Source of the DNA: an uncultured Selenomonadaceae bacterium
GTDB taxonomy: Bacteria; Bacillota; Negativicutes; Selenomonadales; Selenomonadaceae
DNA: 6,316 bases
Direction: 5' to 3'
Assembly (NCBI GenBank): GCA_905235425.1
Contig: CAJOKY010000141.1
Span: 1-6,316, forward strand
Every line of letters begins with the position of its first letter. Position 1 is the stretch's first letter. The notes beneath the pieces were generated by a model. The model searched no databases. It saw only the letters and a list, made by a program, of their open reading frames with translations, and was not told the origin of the DNA. Positions 1-6,316 of this stretch are shown piece by piece. The position numbers and the translations under genes are program-made.

Positions 1-25
1 CGGAAATTTTTAAAGGACGAGGGTT

Positions 26-1708
26 ATGGTTACAAATGACATTCCACAAGTAGGAGAAAATTCTCCGCTTAACAAAATAACAGATTATTTCAGTGCGTTG
101 CAAAAGTCAACAGAAGATTATTTGTTCGTGCTGGATTTTGAAACAAATAAATTTTTAATTTCGGATAATTTTATATCCGATTTTGATTTTCCTTCAAATA
201 TTGTCGACGACATAAACGAATTGCTTATACCGTTCATACACGCCGAAGACAGAGAAATTTTTGAAGAGGCAATGCGTACGGCGCTTAACGAAAATGATTT
301 TGAGTCGGTTACCTGCGATTTTCGGCTTTTGCGCATAAACGGCGAGTACGGCTGGGTGAATATTCGCCTTGCAGTATGCATTGACGTAAACGGTCAGCAG
401 GAATTTATATCCGGCGTCATTACGCGAATGGATAGGGAAATTAAAGCAGATTATATCACGGGACTTTTAAACCGCACTTCTTTTTATACCGAGTTGCAGG
501 AAGAATTAAGCGATCCTTCTCATCACGGCGCTGTAGTAGTTATTGGACTTGACAATTTCAACGTAATAAATGAAACATACGGACATAAGTTCGGTGATTC
601 GGCTCTGCGTCAAATTGCGCAGAATATCACCAACGTTTTGCCGCCCGATATAAAATTGTACAAAATAGCAAGTCACCGCTTTGCATTGTTTATGCCGGAC
701 GCCATGCCGGAAGAAGTGGAAATAATTTTTTCAAGCGTCCAACTTTGCATGCGCGAAATTAGAAATGTAGAAGATACCATTTACTGTACCGCGTCGGCAG
801 GTGCAACTTTTTATCCCGATGACGCTCAAGATTATGTTACACTGATTCGTTATGCTGAAGTTGCATTGGAAATTGCACGGCAAAAAGGCAGAGACCAAAT
901 TTGTTTCTTTGAAAAGGAAACGTACGACCGTTGGCGCTATGATATCGGCATGCAAAATCTTATGCAAAACAGTATCGCGCGCGGCTGTGAAGATTTCTTC
1001 CTTTGTTTCCAACCGCAAGTTGACGCGAAGGACGGACATTTAATCGGCGCTGAGGCTCTTCTGCGTTGGTACGACAAAGACGGCTCGGTAGTTGCGCCTA
1101 TGCAGTTTATACCGATGCTTGAAAAGTCCCGCATGATTATTCCCGTCGGTCACTGGATTATTGAACAAGCCGTCATTACCGCAAAAAAATGGCAACAGTA
1201 CCAACCTGATTTTCAGATGAGCGTAAACATTTCGCTTTATCAGTTGGAAGAGAGAATGTTTTATCCCTTTGTGAAAGACTGCATTGAACGCCATGAGATT
1301 GATCCGCATACTCTGACGTTTGAATTGACTGAAAGTCAAAGTGTATATGATTGGGAATTTGTCAATAAGCAATTTTCGGAATTTCATGAACTCGGTATAA
1401 AAATTGCAATGGACGATTTCGGTACCGGCTATTCGTCACTCGGCTTTTTGAAGAATTTTAATTGTAACATTATAAAGATAGACAGAATGTTTGTTAAAGA
1501 CATTATGACAAGCAGTTTTGACAGAAACTTGGTAAAGTACGCCGTTAAGCTCTGCCACTCAATAGGTATGGAAGTTTGCATAGAAGGCGTGGAGGAAGAA
1601 GACGCATATATTTACCTGCGTGACGAATGCAATGCCGATCAGATACAGGGATTTTTCTTCGGTATGCCGGAAACTGAAGACGTTTTTATAAAGCGCTTTA
1701 AAGCTTGA
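26..1708 (+). CDS. PAS-GGDEF-EAL protein, probable c-di-GMP phosphodiesterase with degenerate GGDEF domain
   Basis: This 560-residue protein has no signal peptide or membrane segment, so it should be cytoplasmic. A PAS-like sensor domain (about 25-135) has the PAS_3-style 'NGEYGWV' segment. A GGDEF-fold domain (about 140-297) begins with DYITGLLNR at 142-150 and keeps the guanine-contact positions N182 and D191. Its signature motif is ASHRF at 215-219, and the first metal-binding Asp is Gly174, so diguanylate cyclase activity is very unlikely. No RxxD inhibitory site precedes the motif. The EAL domain (about 320-555) keeps E343 of EALLRW, N401, E433 of ELTES, D463-D464 of DDFGTG, K484, E520 and Q541. 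That set fits active hydrolysis of c-di-GMP to pGpG. By family precedent the dead GGDEF domain may bind GTP and modulate the EAL domain; that is inference. The start is supported by AAAGGA at 12-17, 8 nt from the ATG. The promoter lies outside the window, and a terminator follows 41 nt after the stop. Confidence 0.95.
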   Translation: MVTNDIPQVGENSPLNKITDYFSALQKSTEDYLFVLDFETNKFLISDNFISDFDFPSNIVDDINELLIPFIHAEDREIFEEAMRTALNENDFESVTCDFRLLRINGEYGWVNIRLAVCIDVNGQQEFISGVITRMDREIKADYITGLLNRTSFYTELQEELSDPSHHGAVVVIGLDNFNVINETYGHKFGDSALRQIAQNITNVLPPDIKLYKIASHRFALFMPDAMPEEVEIIFSSVQLCMREIRNVEDTIYCTASAGATFYPDDAQDYVTLIRYAEVALEIARQKGRDQICFFEKETYDRWRYDIGMQNLMQNSIARGCEDFFLCFQPQVDAKDGHLIGAEALLRWYDKDGSVVAPMQFIPMLEKSRMIIPVGHWIIEQAVITAKKWQQYQPDFQMSVNISLYQLEERMFYPFVKDCIERHEIDPHTLTFELTESQSVYDWEFVNKQFSEFHELGIKIAMDDFGTGYSSLGFLKNFNCNIIKIDRMFVKDIMTSSFDRNLVKYAVKLCHSIGMEVCIEGVEEEDAYIYLRDECNADQIQGFFFGMPETEDVFIKRFKA

Positions 1709-1749
1709 AAAAATGCTTGACATTATAAATATATTCGGAAAAAAATTTT

Positions 1750-1779
1750 CCCGTCGTAAAAATGCGGCGGGATTTTTTT
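1750..1779 (+). terminator. Rho-independent terminator after the EAL gene
   Basis: The arm CCCGTCG (1750-1756) pairs over 7 bp with CGGCGGG (1765-1771), including one G-U pair, around an 8-nt loop. A run of seven T follows at 1773-1779. The A-rich tract upstream (1738-1745) could extend the stem against the T-run. It lies 41 nt after the stop codon and should end transcription of the EAL gene, separating it from the downstream pair. On the minus strand the T-run is offset by four bases, so termination in that direction would be weaker. Confidence 0.88.
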
Positions 1780-1802
1780 GTTGCAAAAGTATACCCGAAA
1801 TG

Positions 1803-1879
1803 TAGTGGGTAGTTAGTAGTTAGTAGTGAGTAGTAAATAGTGAGTAGTGAGTAGTAAATAGTGAGTAGTGAGTAGTAAA
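1803..1879 (+). repeat. Array of eleven 7-bp tandem repeats (TAGTNRR)
   Basis: Seventy-seven bases divide exactly into eleven heptamers beginning TAGT: TAGTGAG five times, TAGTAAA three times, TAGTTAG twice and TAGTGGG once. The last two-thirds also show a higher-order 21-bp unit (TAGTGAG, TAGTGAG, TAGTAAA) present as two perfect adjacent copies at 1838-1858 and 1859-1879, with a shorter version before them. Because 7 is not a multiple of 3 and each unit contains TAG, all three forward frames are closed, so the array is noncoding on this strand. It resembles in style the heptanucleotide short tandem repeats known from cyanobacterial genomes, but the likeness may be only formal. Confidence 0.95.
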
Positions 1880-1883
1880 AATA

Positions 1884-1918
1884 CTGCTCCCTGTTCCCTA
1901 ATCCCTAATCCCTAAATT
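1884..1918 (-). repeat. Inverted-orientation heptamer block (GGATTAG/GGAGCAG type)
   Basis: Five 7-bp units lie directly beside the TAGTNRR array. On the minus strand they read, in order, a degenerate first unit, GGATTAG twice, GGAACAG and GGAGCAG. The units share the TAG/GGA flavour of the first array but face the opposite way. The part at 1881-1904 matches the block at 3124-3147 in inverted orientation at 23 of 24 positions. It ends only 6 bp before the -35 box of the next gene. Confidence 0.9.
1889..1912 (-). other. Candidate G-quadruplex motif, four GGG tracts
   Basis: The plus strand carries CCC at 1889-1891, 1896-1898, 1903-1905 and 1910-1912, so the minus strand has four GGG tracts separated by uniform 4-nt loops. 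This satisfies the usual G3N1-7 pattern for an intramolecular quadruplex. It lies 12 bp upstream of the -35 box for the membrane-protein gene, on the template strand. The motif is read directly; folding and any regulatory effect are inferred, and the motif may be only a by-product of the 7-bp repeat. Confidence 0.55.
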
Positions 1919-1924
1919 TCTGTC

Positions 1925-1953
1925 TTGATATTTATTTTGCGCTAATTTATAAT
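1925..1953 (+). promoter_or_regulatory. Sigma-70/sigma-A type promoter for the membrane-protein gene
   Basis: The -35 box TTGATA (1925-1930, five of six consensus bases) and a perfect -10 box TATAAT (1948-1953) are separated by exactly 17 bp of AT-rich DNA. Transcription would start near 1960, leaving a leader of about 35 nt before the ATG at 1996. It is the only convincing promoter in the window and probably also serves the histidine kinase gene downstream. Confidence 0.85.
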
Positions 1954-1995
1954 TTAATCAAATACTGAAAATAAAGTGTATCAGGTGGTGACGCC

Positions 1996-3123
1996 ATGAG
2001 TAAGGAGAACGATAGACAGCAGGAACTTTCAAAAAATTTTCAAAAAATGTTGCACCAAACTAAGGCAGATGACCAAGACAACCATCAGCGCCAAATGGCA
2101 AACCGCTTTATGCAAATGATGGATACAACAAAAAAACTTGACAGCGACGAAAAGCAAAAAGAATTGGCGCGGCAGTTTGCCGAAATGATGCAACAAACTC
2201 AAACTTTCGACTCGGAGCGGGAAAAATTGGAAAAAGCCGGCAAAGAAGCCGTTGCCAATGCCTTCCAAAAAATGATTCGTCTTTCACAAAAGCTGGAAGA
2301 AGAAAATAAATTAAAAATGGAATTTCCGCCCGATGTCGGCATTGAAAAATTTCCAAGCGCGGGAGATAAACTTTTCTGCGCGCTGATTAATAAACTGCCT
2401 AAGCGTATAAGACGCTTTCCGCAGGCTTTCAGACGCAATCCCAAAGCCGTAATAAAATTTTTTATAGCAATGGTAGTCGGACGCATCTTAGCAATAACTT
2501 TGTACGTACTTGCGGCATTCATTCCGGCGTTGCCGATACCCGATTCACTCGCCGGTACGATTGGAAAAATGCCTAATTTTTTTGGCAGTGCGTTGACTTC
2601 AATGCGCGGCTTTGTATCAGAAATCAGCCCGCAGGCAATTATGGCGACGGTTACAAGCATTCCTACGGATATAAATAAATTGCTACAAAAATTCGGCGAT
2701 TTTCTTCTGTACTACGCGCAGAGGACTGGCAGATTTTTATTGCTTATGATTAGCCACCCGATAATTGCCTTTCACGAAGTATGCAAATTTTTTAGAGAAC
2801 ACGCTCAGCTGATTTTGCGAATGGCTAAAGGCGCTGTCGGTGTTGCATTTTCATTTATCGCGATAAAGCTTTCAATGATATTTTTAATACCGCTTTTCGG
2901 CGGTATCGCGATAACTGTTTTAGGGGTTAAAATTTCTATAATTATAATTGTCGTCGTGCGAATGGCGATTAGTACGATTAGTGAAGTTGTCGGAAATTTA
3001 ATTGGAAAAAAATTTATTGGTTTCTGCAAAAAAATTTACAATGAGCCGGAAATTTTATACAGTATTATGCGAAAAAATATGGAAGATTGGATGAAAAATT
3101 GGAAGGAAAAGCAGTCGAAGTAG
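1996..3123 (+). CDS. Unrecognised membrane protein with N-terminal short repeats
   Basis: I do not recognise this 375-residue protein as a named family. The N-terminal 110 residues are charged, rich in Gln, Met and Lys, and probably helical. They contain four degenerate repeats around F-x-x-M with phenylalanines at 15, 38, 61 and 90. A basic stretch (about 133-150, KLPKRIRR and nearby) precedes the first hydrophobic segment (about 152-180), which by the positive-inside rule puts the N-terminus in the cytoplasm. Further hydrophobic stretches lie at about 246-258 (possibly only amphipathic), 278-306 and 309-328. The tail (about 337-375) is strongly basic and probably cytoplasmic. No signal peptide, catalytic motif or nucleotide-binding motif is visible. 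The start is supported by AGGTGGTGA at 1983-1991, one mismatch from an ideal Shine-Dalgarno sequence, and by the promoter at 1925-1953. The TAG stop lies inside a heptamer repeat. A structural or membrane-organising role is possible but unproven. Confidence 0.85.
   Translation: MSKENDRQQELSKNFQKMLHQTKADDQDNHQRQMANRFMQMMDTTKKLDSDEKQKELARQFAEMMQQTQTFDSEREKLEKAGKEAVANAFQKMIRLSQKLEEENKLKMEFPPDVGIEKFPSAGDKLFCALINKLPKRIRRFPQAFRRNPKAVIKFFIAMVVGRILAITLYVLAAFIPALPIPDSLAGTIGKMPNFFGSALTSMRGFVSEISPQAIMATVTSIPTDINKLLQKFGDFLLYYAQRTGRFLLLMISHPIIAFHEVCKFFREHAQLILRMAKGAVGVAFSFIAIKLSMIFLIPLFGGIAITVLGVKISIIIIVVVRMAISTISEVVGNLIGKKFIGFCKKIYNEPEILYSIMRKNMEDWMKNWKEKQSK
2020..2289 (+). repeat. Four coding repeats in the membrane protein's N-terminus
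   Basis: Residues 9-23, 32-46, 55-69 and about 84-98 share the pattern (Lys/Gln/Glu)-x-(Leu/Met/Val)-(Ala/Ser)-x-x-Phe-x-x-Met-(Leu/Met/Ile)-x-x-(Thr/Ser)-(Gln/Lys). Examples are ELSKNFQKML, QMANRFMQMM, ELARQFAEMM and AVANAFQKMI. The conserved Phe residues are spaced 23, 23 and 29 residues apart, with acidic linkers (DSDEK, DSERE) between them. This suggests internal duplication of a short amphipathic helix. The DNA has diverged more than the protein pattern. Confidence 0.8.
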
Positions 3124-3147
3124 GGATTAGGGAGCAGGGAGCAGTAT
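3121..3147 (+). repeat. Downstream heptamer block, inverted partner of the upstream block
   Basis: After TAG at 3121-3123, the units GGATTAG (3124-3130), GGAGCAG (3131-3137) and GGAGCAG (3138-3144) are followed by TAT. Read on the plus strand, 3124-3147 matches the minus strand of 1881-1904 at 23 of 24 positions, the one difference being G at 3134. The block overlaps the stop codon of the membrane-protein gene and occupies the first part of the 92-bp gap before the kinase gene. It carries three GGG tracts (3123-3125, 3130-3132, 3137-3139), one fewer than the upstream block. Confidence 0.92.
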
Positions 3148-3188
3148 ACCAGTTACAAGCTGCCGGCTAATATCTAATTCACTAACAG

Positions 3189-3207
3189 CCGCTTTAATGG
3201 CGGGAGG
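3189..3207 (+). promoter_or_regulatory. Kinase gene ribosome binding site with possible small hairpin
   Basis: GGGAGG at 3202-3207 is a strong Shine-Dalgarno sequence 8 nt before the ATG at 3216 and fixes that start. The arm CCGCT (3189-3193) can pair with GGCGG (3199-3203), covering its first two bases. An alternative pairing of CGGCT (3164-3168) with AGCCG (3187-3191) would compete with it. Both stems are only 5 bp, so the ribosome binding site is secure but the hairpins are weak evidence for control. Confidence 0.45.
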
Positions 3208-3215
3208 TTTTTAAT

Positions 3216-6200
3216 ATGGAAAATGAACAAAAAAGCGGCATAGTTCGTTTAGCGGTTATTGGCAGTCTAATTATCGCCGTGATACTTGTTGCAGGTACAT
3301 ATTTTACAGGTAAAAGCGCCGGCGAAGATACAGAAAAGGCAGTACACACCATCAGCCTTTTTTATCTTGACGAATTGGCGGGACGCCGTGAACAAGTTGT
3401 CTCTTCGACGCTTGAAAAATATATCAGCGATATGGACATTGCGATAGGTCTGCTTGATAAAAATCATTTAAGCAGTGTCGAAAATTTGCAAGCTTATCAA
3501 GCTCGTATGAAACAAATGTACGATTTAGAAAAATTTGCCTTCGTTGACAGTGACGGCTTGATTTATACTTCGCGCGGCACTCGTACCGATATCGACCAAT
3601 ACGCTTTCGATTATAAAATCCTTGCAGAGGCTGAAGTTTCTTTAAAGAATTCAAAGGGCAACAATAAAAAAGTCGTCATTGCCGTACCGGTTGACAGCCT
3701 TCCTTTTCAAGGTAAAACACTCGTCGTATGTTTCATAGAAATTGATATGAATACCATGCTTAAAGAAATTTCTCTGCAGTCCAATGAGCGTACTACTACT
3801 TTCTGCGATATTTATACTGCGGACGGCATTTCGCTTACCGACATTGTACTTGGTGGTCTTGCCGGTGAAAAAAATCTCTTTCAAGCTATTGAAAAGGCAG
3901 ATTTAGAATCAGACGATTCAATTGACAAAATTCGCGCAGATTTTTCCTCACGTATGACCGGCGTCATTTCCTTCACCTACAATGATATTAAAGGAACTAT
4001 GTGCTATGTGCCGGTTCACGGTACGGATTGGATGCTGACATATCTTGTACGTGAAAGTGTTATCAGCAGTCAAATCGGCACCATTTCAGAAGGCATTGTT
4101 TTTCGCAGTCTGATTCAATCCATATTAACCGCGCTTGTGCTTGCAATATCCTTCGCAATTATGGTTATGCAGGTGCGCCGAGCATCTAAAATGACGTTGG
4201 AAAAAAGCATTTCGGAAACTACAAACCGCATTAAGCAAGAAGAATTGGAAAGCCAACTTGCACTGCAGGAAGAACTTTTGGCGCAGGAGCAGGAACGCGC
4301 TCAACAGGAAAGTATGATAACCGCGCTGGCGTCTGATTATCGCAGTGTTTATTATGTCAATCTTGATGAAAATACCGGTCTTTGTTATCGCGGTGATTCT
4401 AAAACTAAGGATATCGGCGTTGAAGGCGAACAATTTTATTTCCGCGAAAAATTTACCGAGTATGCATATAACTTTGTAACTGATGAATATCGCGACGGCT
4501 TTTTAAAATTCATTACGCCGGATTCAATTCGTGAAGGGCTTGATAAAAATATTGTTATAGCCTACCGCTACTTGGTACGCAGAAACGGCAAGGAAAGTTA
4601 TGAAATGTTGCGTATGGCAGGTGTACGGTCTGCAGAGGATCGCGTAGATCATATGATTCATGCAGTAGGCGTAGGTTTTTCCGATATTGATGCGGAAATG
4701 CGCGAATCAATGCAACAGAGTCAAGCTTTAAGCGACGCACTTAAAACGGCTGAGGAGGCTAGTAAAGCCAAAACCATTTTCCTTTCAAATATGAGCCATG
4801 AAATTCGTACGCCCATGAATGCGATTATAGGTCTTGATAACCTTGCAATGCATGAGCCCGGCATTTCCGAAAAGACGAAAGACTACTTGAAAAAAATCGA
4901 CAGCTCCGCGCAGCATTTACTTTCGCTGATTAACGACATACTCGATATGAGCCGCATTGAGTCGGGGCGCATGGTGATTCGCAATGAAGAATTTGATTTT
5001 GCAAAACTCCTTGAACAGATTAACACCATTTTCAACGGGCAATGCCAAGACAAAGGCTTAACGTATAACTGCCATATAAACGGCGATATTGACGAATGCT
5101 ATATTGGTGACAGCATGAAATTGCGGCAGGTGCTTATAAATATTTTAGGTAACGCCGTTAAATTCACGCCAAAAGGCGGCTCGGTAGATTTAATTGTTGA
5201 AAAGACCGCCGCGTATAATGGTCGATCTACCCTGCAGTTTACGATAAAAGACACCGGCATTGGTATGAGTAAAGATTACCTGCCGAAAATTTTTGAAACA
5301 TTTAGTCAAGAGGATTCAAGCGCAAGTAACAAGTACGGCAGTTCCGGTCTCGGTATGGCGATTACCAAAAATATCGTTGAATTGATGAACGGCAAAATTA
5401 CCGTTGACAGCGAAAAAGGCGTTGGCACGACATTTACCGTTGCCGTAACCTTGCCGGATTCCGATAAAAAGATTAATGCCGATTCCGACGACATAGAGAT
5501 TAAGCCACAGGAAATGAATGTCCTTGTAATTGACGACGATCCCGTTGCCTGTGAACACGCTAAATTGGTTTTGGAGAAGGCGGGAATTTCTTGCGATATA
5601 TCTTTTTCCGGTCAAGAGGCTATCGACATGGTCAAGGTGCGTCATGCGCGTCGTCAATCGTACAATTTAATTATCGTAGATTGGCATATGCCCGGCATGA
5701 ACGGCGTCGACACCTCAAGGCAGATTAGAAGGATTATCGGCGATGAATCCGCTATTATAATCTTGACTGCTTACAACTGGGATGACATTATGAACGAAGC
5801 GCTTGCGGCAGGTGTCGATACATTTATATCTAAGCCGCTGTTTTTCGGCAGTCTGTTGGAAGAATTTAAAAACGCCCTTCGTAAGAAAAGGAAATTGTCT
5901 GCTGACGTTACGCAAAAAGCCGATTTAACGGGACGCAAAATTCTTTTGGCTGAGGATATGCTTGTAAACGCCGAAATTATGATGGAAGTTTTAAAAATGC
6001 GTGATATGATTCCTGAACACGCTGAAAACGGCAAAATCGCCGTCGATATGTTTTCTTCGCACCCCGAAGGCTACTACAGCGCCATTTTAATGGATATGCG
6101 TATGCCGGAAATGGACGGTCTTGAGGCTACTACTGCGATTCGCGCATTGCAACGTAAAGATGCAAAGACTATTCCGATTATCGCCCTTACTGCAAACGCC

Positions 6201-6308
6201 TTTGACGAAGACGTACAGCGCAGTTTGCAGGCGGGTTTAAATGTGCACCTTAGCAAGCCGGTCAATCCCGATACGTTATTTGAGACACTTGAAAATCTGA
6301 TTCGTTAG
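3216..6308 (+). CDS. Hybrid sensor histidine kinase: Cache, PAS, HisKA, HATPase, two receivers
   Basis: This is a 1030-residue inner-membrane sensor. A first membrane segment (about 10-31), an extracytoplasmic Cache-like domain (about 32-290, with 'FAFVDSDGLIYTS' and 'DWMLTYLV' segments) and a second membrane segment (about 296-318) form the input. A Gln/Glu-rich coiled coil (about 325-368) and a PAS-like domain (about 370-490) follow. The HisKA H-box (SHEIRTPMN) carries phospho-acceptor His528. The HATPase domain has N646 in the N-box, DTGIGM at 679-684, the F-box near 693-696 and GLGMA at 711-715. Receiver 1 (about 768-888) has D773-D774, phospho-acceptor D822, T851 and K873. Receiver 2 (about 908-1029) has E913-D914, D960, T992 and K1014. 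Both receivers therefore look functional. There is no Hpt or DNA-binding output domain, so phosphate should pass to a separate Hpt protein. The ligand cannot be read; Cache domains usually bind small molecules. The gene is probably co-transcribed with the membrane protein upstream. Confidence 0.96.
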   Translation: MENEQKSGIVRLAVIGSLIIAVILVAGTYFTGKSAGEDTEKAVHTISLFYLDELAGRREQVVSSTLEKYISDMDIAIGLLDKNHLSSVENLQAYQARMKQMYDLEKFAFVDSDGLIYTSRGTRTDIDQYAFDYKILAEAEVSLKNSKGNNKKVVIAVPVDSLPFQGKTLVVCFIEIDMNTMLKEISLQSNERTTTFCDIYTADGISLTDIVLGGLAGEKNLFQAIEKADLESDDSIDKIRADFSSRMTGVISFTYNDIKGTMCYVPVHGTDWMLTYLVRESVISSQIGTISEGIVFRSLIQSILTALVLAISFAIMVMQVRRASKMTLEKSISETTNRIKQEELESQLALQEELLAQEQERAQQESMITALASDYRSVYYVNLDENTGLCYRGDSKTKDIGVEGEQFYFREKFTEYAYNFVTDEYRDGFLKFITPDSIREGLDKNIVIAYRYLVRRNGKESYEMLRMAGVRSAEDRVDHMIHAVGVGFSDIDAEMRESMQQSQALSDALKTAEEASKAKTIFLSNMSHEIRTPMNAIIGLDNLAMHEPGISEKTKDYLKKIDSSAQHLLSLINDILDMSRIESGRMVIRNEEFDFAKLLEQINTIFNGQCQDKGLTYNCHINGDIDECYIGDSMKLRQVLINILGNAVKFTPKGGSVDLIVEKTAAYNGRSTLQFTIKDTGIGMSKDYLPKIFETFSQEDSSASNKYGSSGLGMAITKNIVELMNGKITVDSEKGVGTTFTVAVTLPDSDKKINADSDDIEIKPQEMNVLVIDDDPVACEHAKLVLEKAGISCDISFSGQEAIDMVKVRHARRQSYNLIIVDWHMPGMNGVDTSRQIRRIIGDESAIIILTAYNWDDIMNEALAAGVDTFISKPLFFGSLLEEFKNALRKKRKLSADVTQKADLTGRKILLAEDMLVNAEIMMEVLKMRDMIPEHAENGKIAVDMFSSHPEGYYSAILMDMRMPEMDGLEATTAIRALQRKDAKTIPIIALTANAFDEDVQRSLQAGLNVHLSKPVNPDTLFETLENLIR

Positions 6309-6316
6309 AAAAATTT

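Noticed and set aside
731..1387. Long reverse-strand open frames inside the EAL gene
   Set aside because: They overlap a gene with clear domain motifs, show no recognisable protein features and are expected shadows of its codon pattern.
1717..1734. Perfect TTGACA box at 1717-1722 followed by TATAAA-like sequence
   Set aside because: The TATAAA-like stretch starts only 2 bp after the -35 box, and at the correct 16-18 bp spacing the sequence is a run of A. A terminator would also stop any transcript at once.
1881..1918. CCCTAA-like units read as telomere repeats or as a CRISPR array
   Set aside because: The units are 7 bp with mixed sequences and no spacers, so there is no CRISPR pattern. The likeness to telomeric TTAGGG is accidental in a block this short inside a bacterial locus.
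2199..2660. 153-codon reverse-strand open frame opposite the membrane-protein gene
   Set aside because: It shows no recognisable domain, and the forward frame has a promoter, ribosome binding site and patterned protein repeats.
3145..3188. Possible separate promoter for the kinase gene (TAATAT at 3168-3173)
   Set aside because: The -10 match is poor and nothing resembling TTGACA lies 16-18 bp upstream.

Overview
The window holds three complete protein-coding genes, all on the + strand, in a moderately AT-rich genome. Strong purine-rich ribosome binding sites (AAAGGA, AGGTGG, GGGAGG), the motif style of the signalling proteins and the sequence composition suggest a Firmicutes-type anaerobe, with Negativicutes or Clostridia as the best guesses. 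No taxonomic marker gene is present, so this is only an inference.

Layout. Positions 26-1708 encode a cytoplasmic PAS-GGDEF-EAL protein. Its GGDEF motif is destroyed (it reads ASHRF), while every EAL catalytic position I can place is intact, so it is most likely a cyclic-di-GMP phosphodiesterase. A Rho-independent terminator follows at 1750-1779. Next comes a repeat-rich spacer: eleven perfect-phase 7-bp units (1803-1879), then a block of 7-bp units facing the other way (1884-1918) whose minus strand carries four GGG tracts. Immediately after it lies an excellent sigma-70/sigma-A type promoter (TTGATA, 17 bp, TATAAT) that drives the second gene. Positions 1996-3123 encode an unrecognised membrane protein with four short repeats in its charged N-terminal half. 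Its stop codon falls inside another copy of the 7-bp repeat (3121-3147), which is a near-perfect inverted copy of the block upstream of the gene. Positions 3216-6308 encode a large hybrid sensor histidine kinase: transmembrane segment, Cache-like sensor, transmembrane segment, coiled coil, PAS-like domain, HisKA, HATPase and two receiver domains.

How it works together. The first and third genes are signal-transduction proteins: one removes c-di-GMP, the other senses an extracellular cue and starts a phosphorelay. The kinase has no Hpt domain, so a separate phosphotransfer protein must exist elsewhere. The membrane protein and the kinase are probably co-transcribed from the promoter at 1925-1953, because I see no terminator and no convincing second promoter in the 92-bp gap. 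The EAL gene is separated from them by its terminator.

The least ordinary parts are the heptamer repeats flanking the membrane-protein gene in inverted orientation, and that gene's unknown product. I see no RNA gene, CRISPR array, insertion sequence or phage gene.
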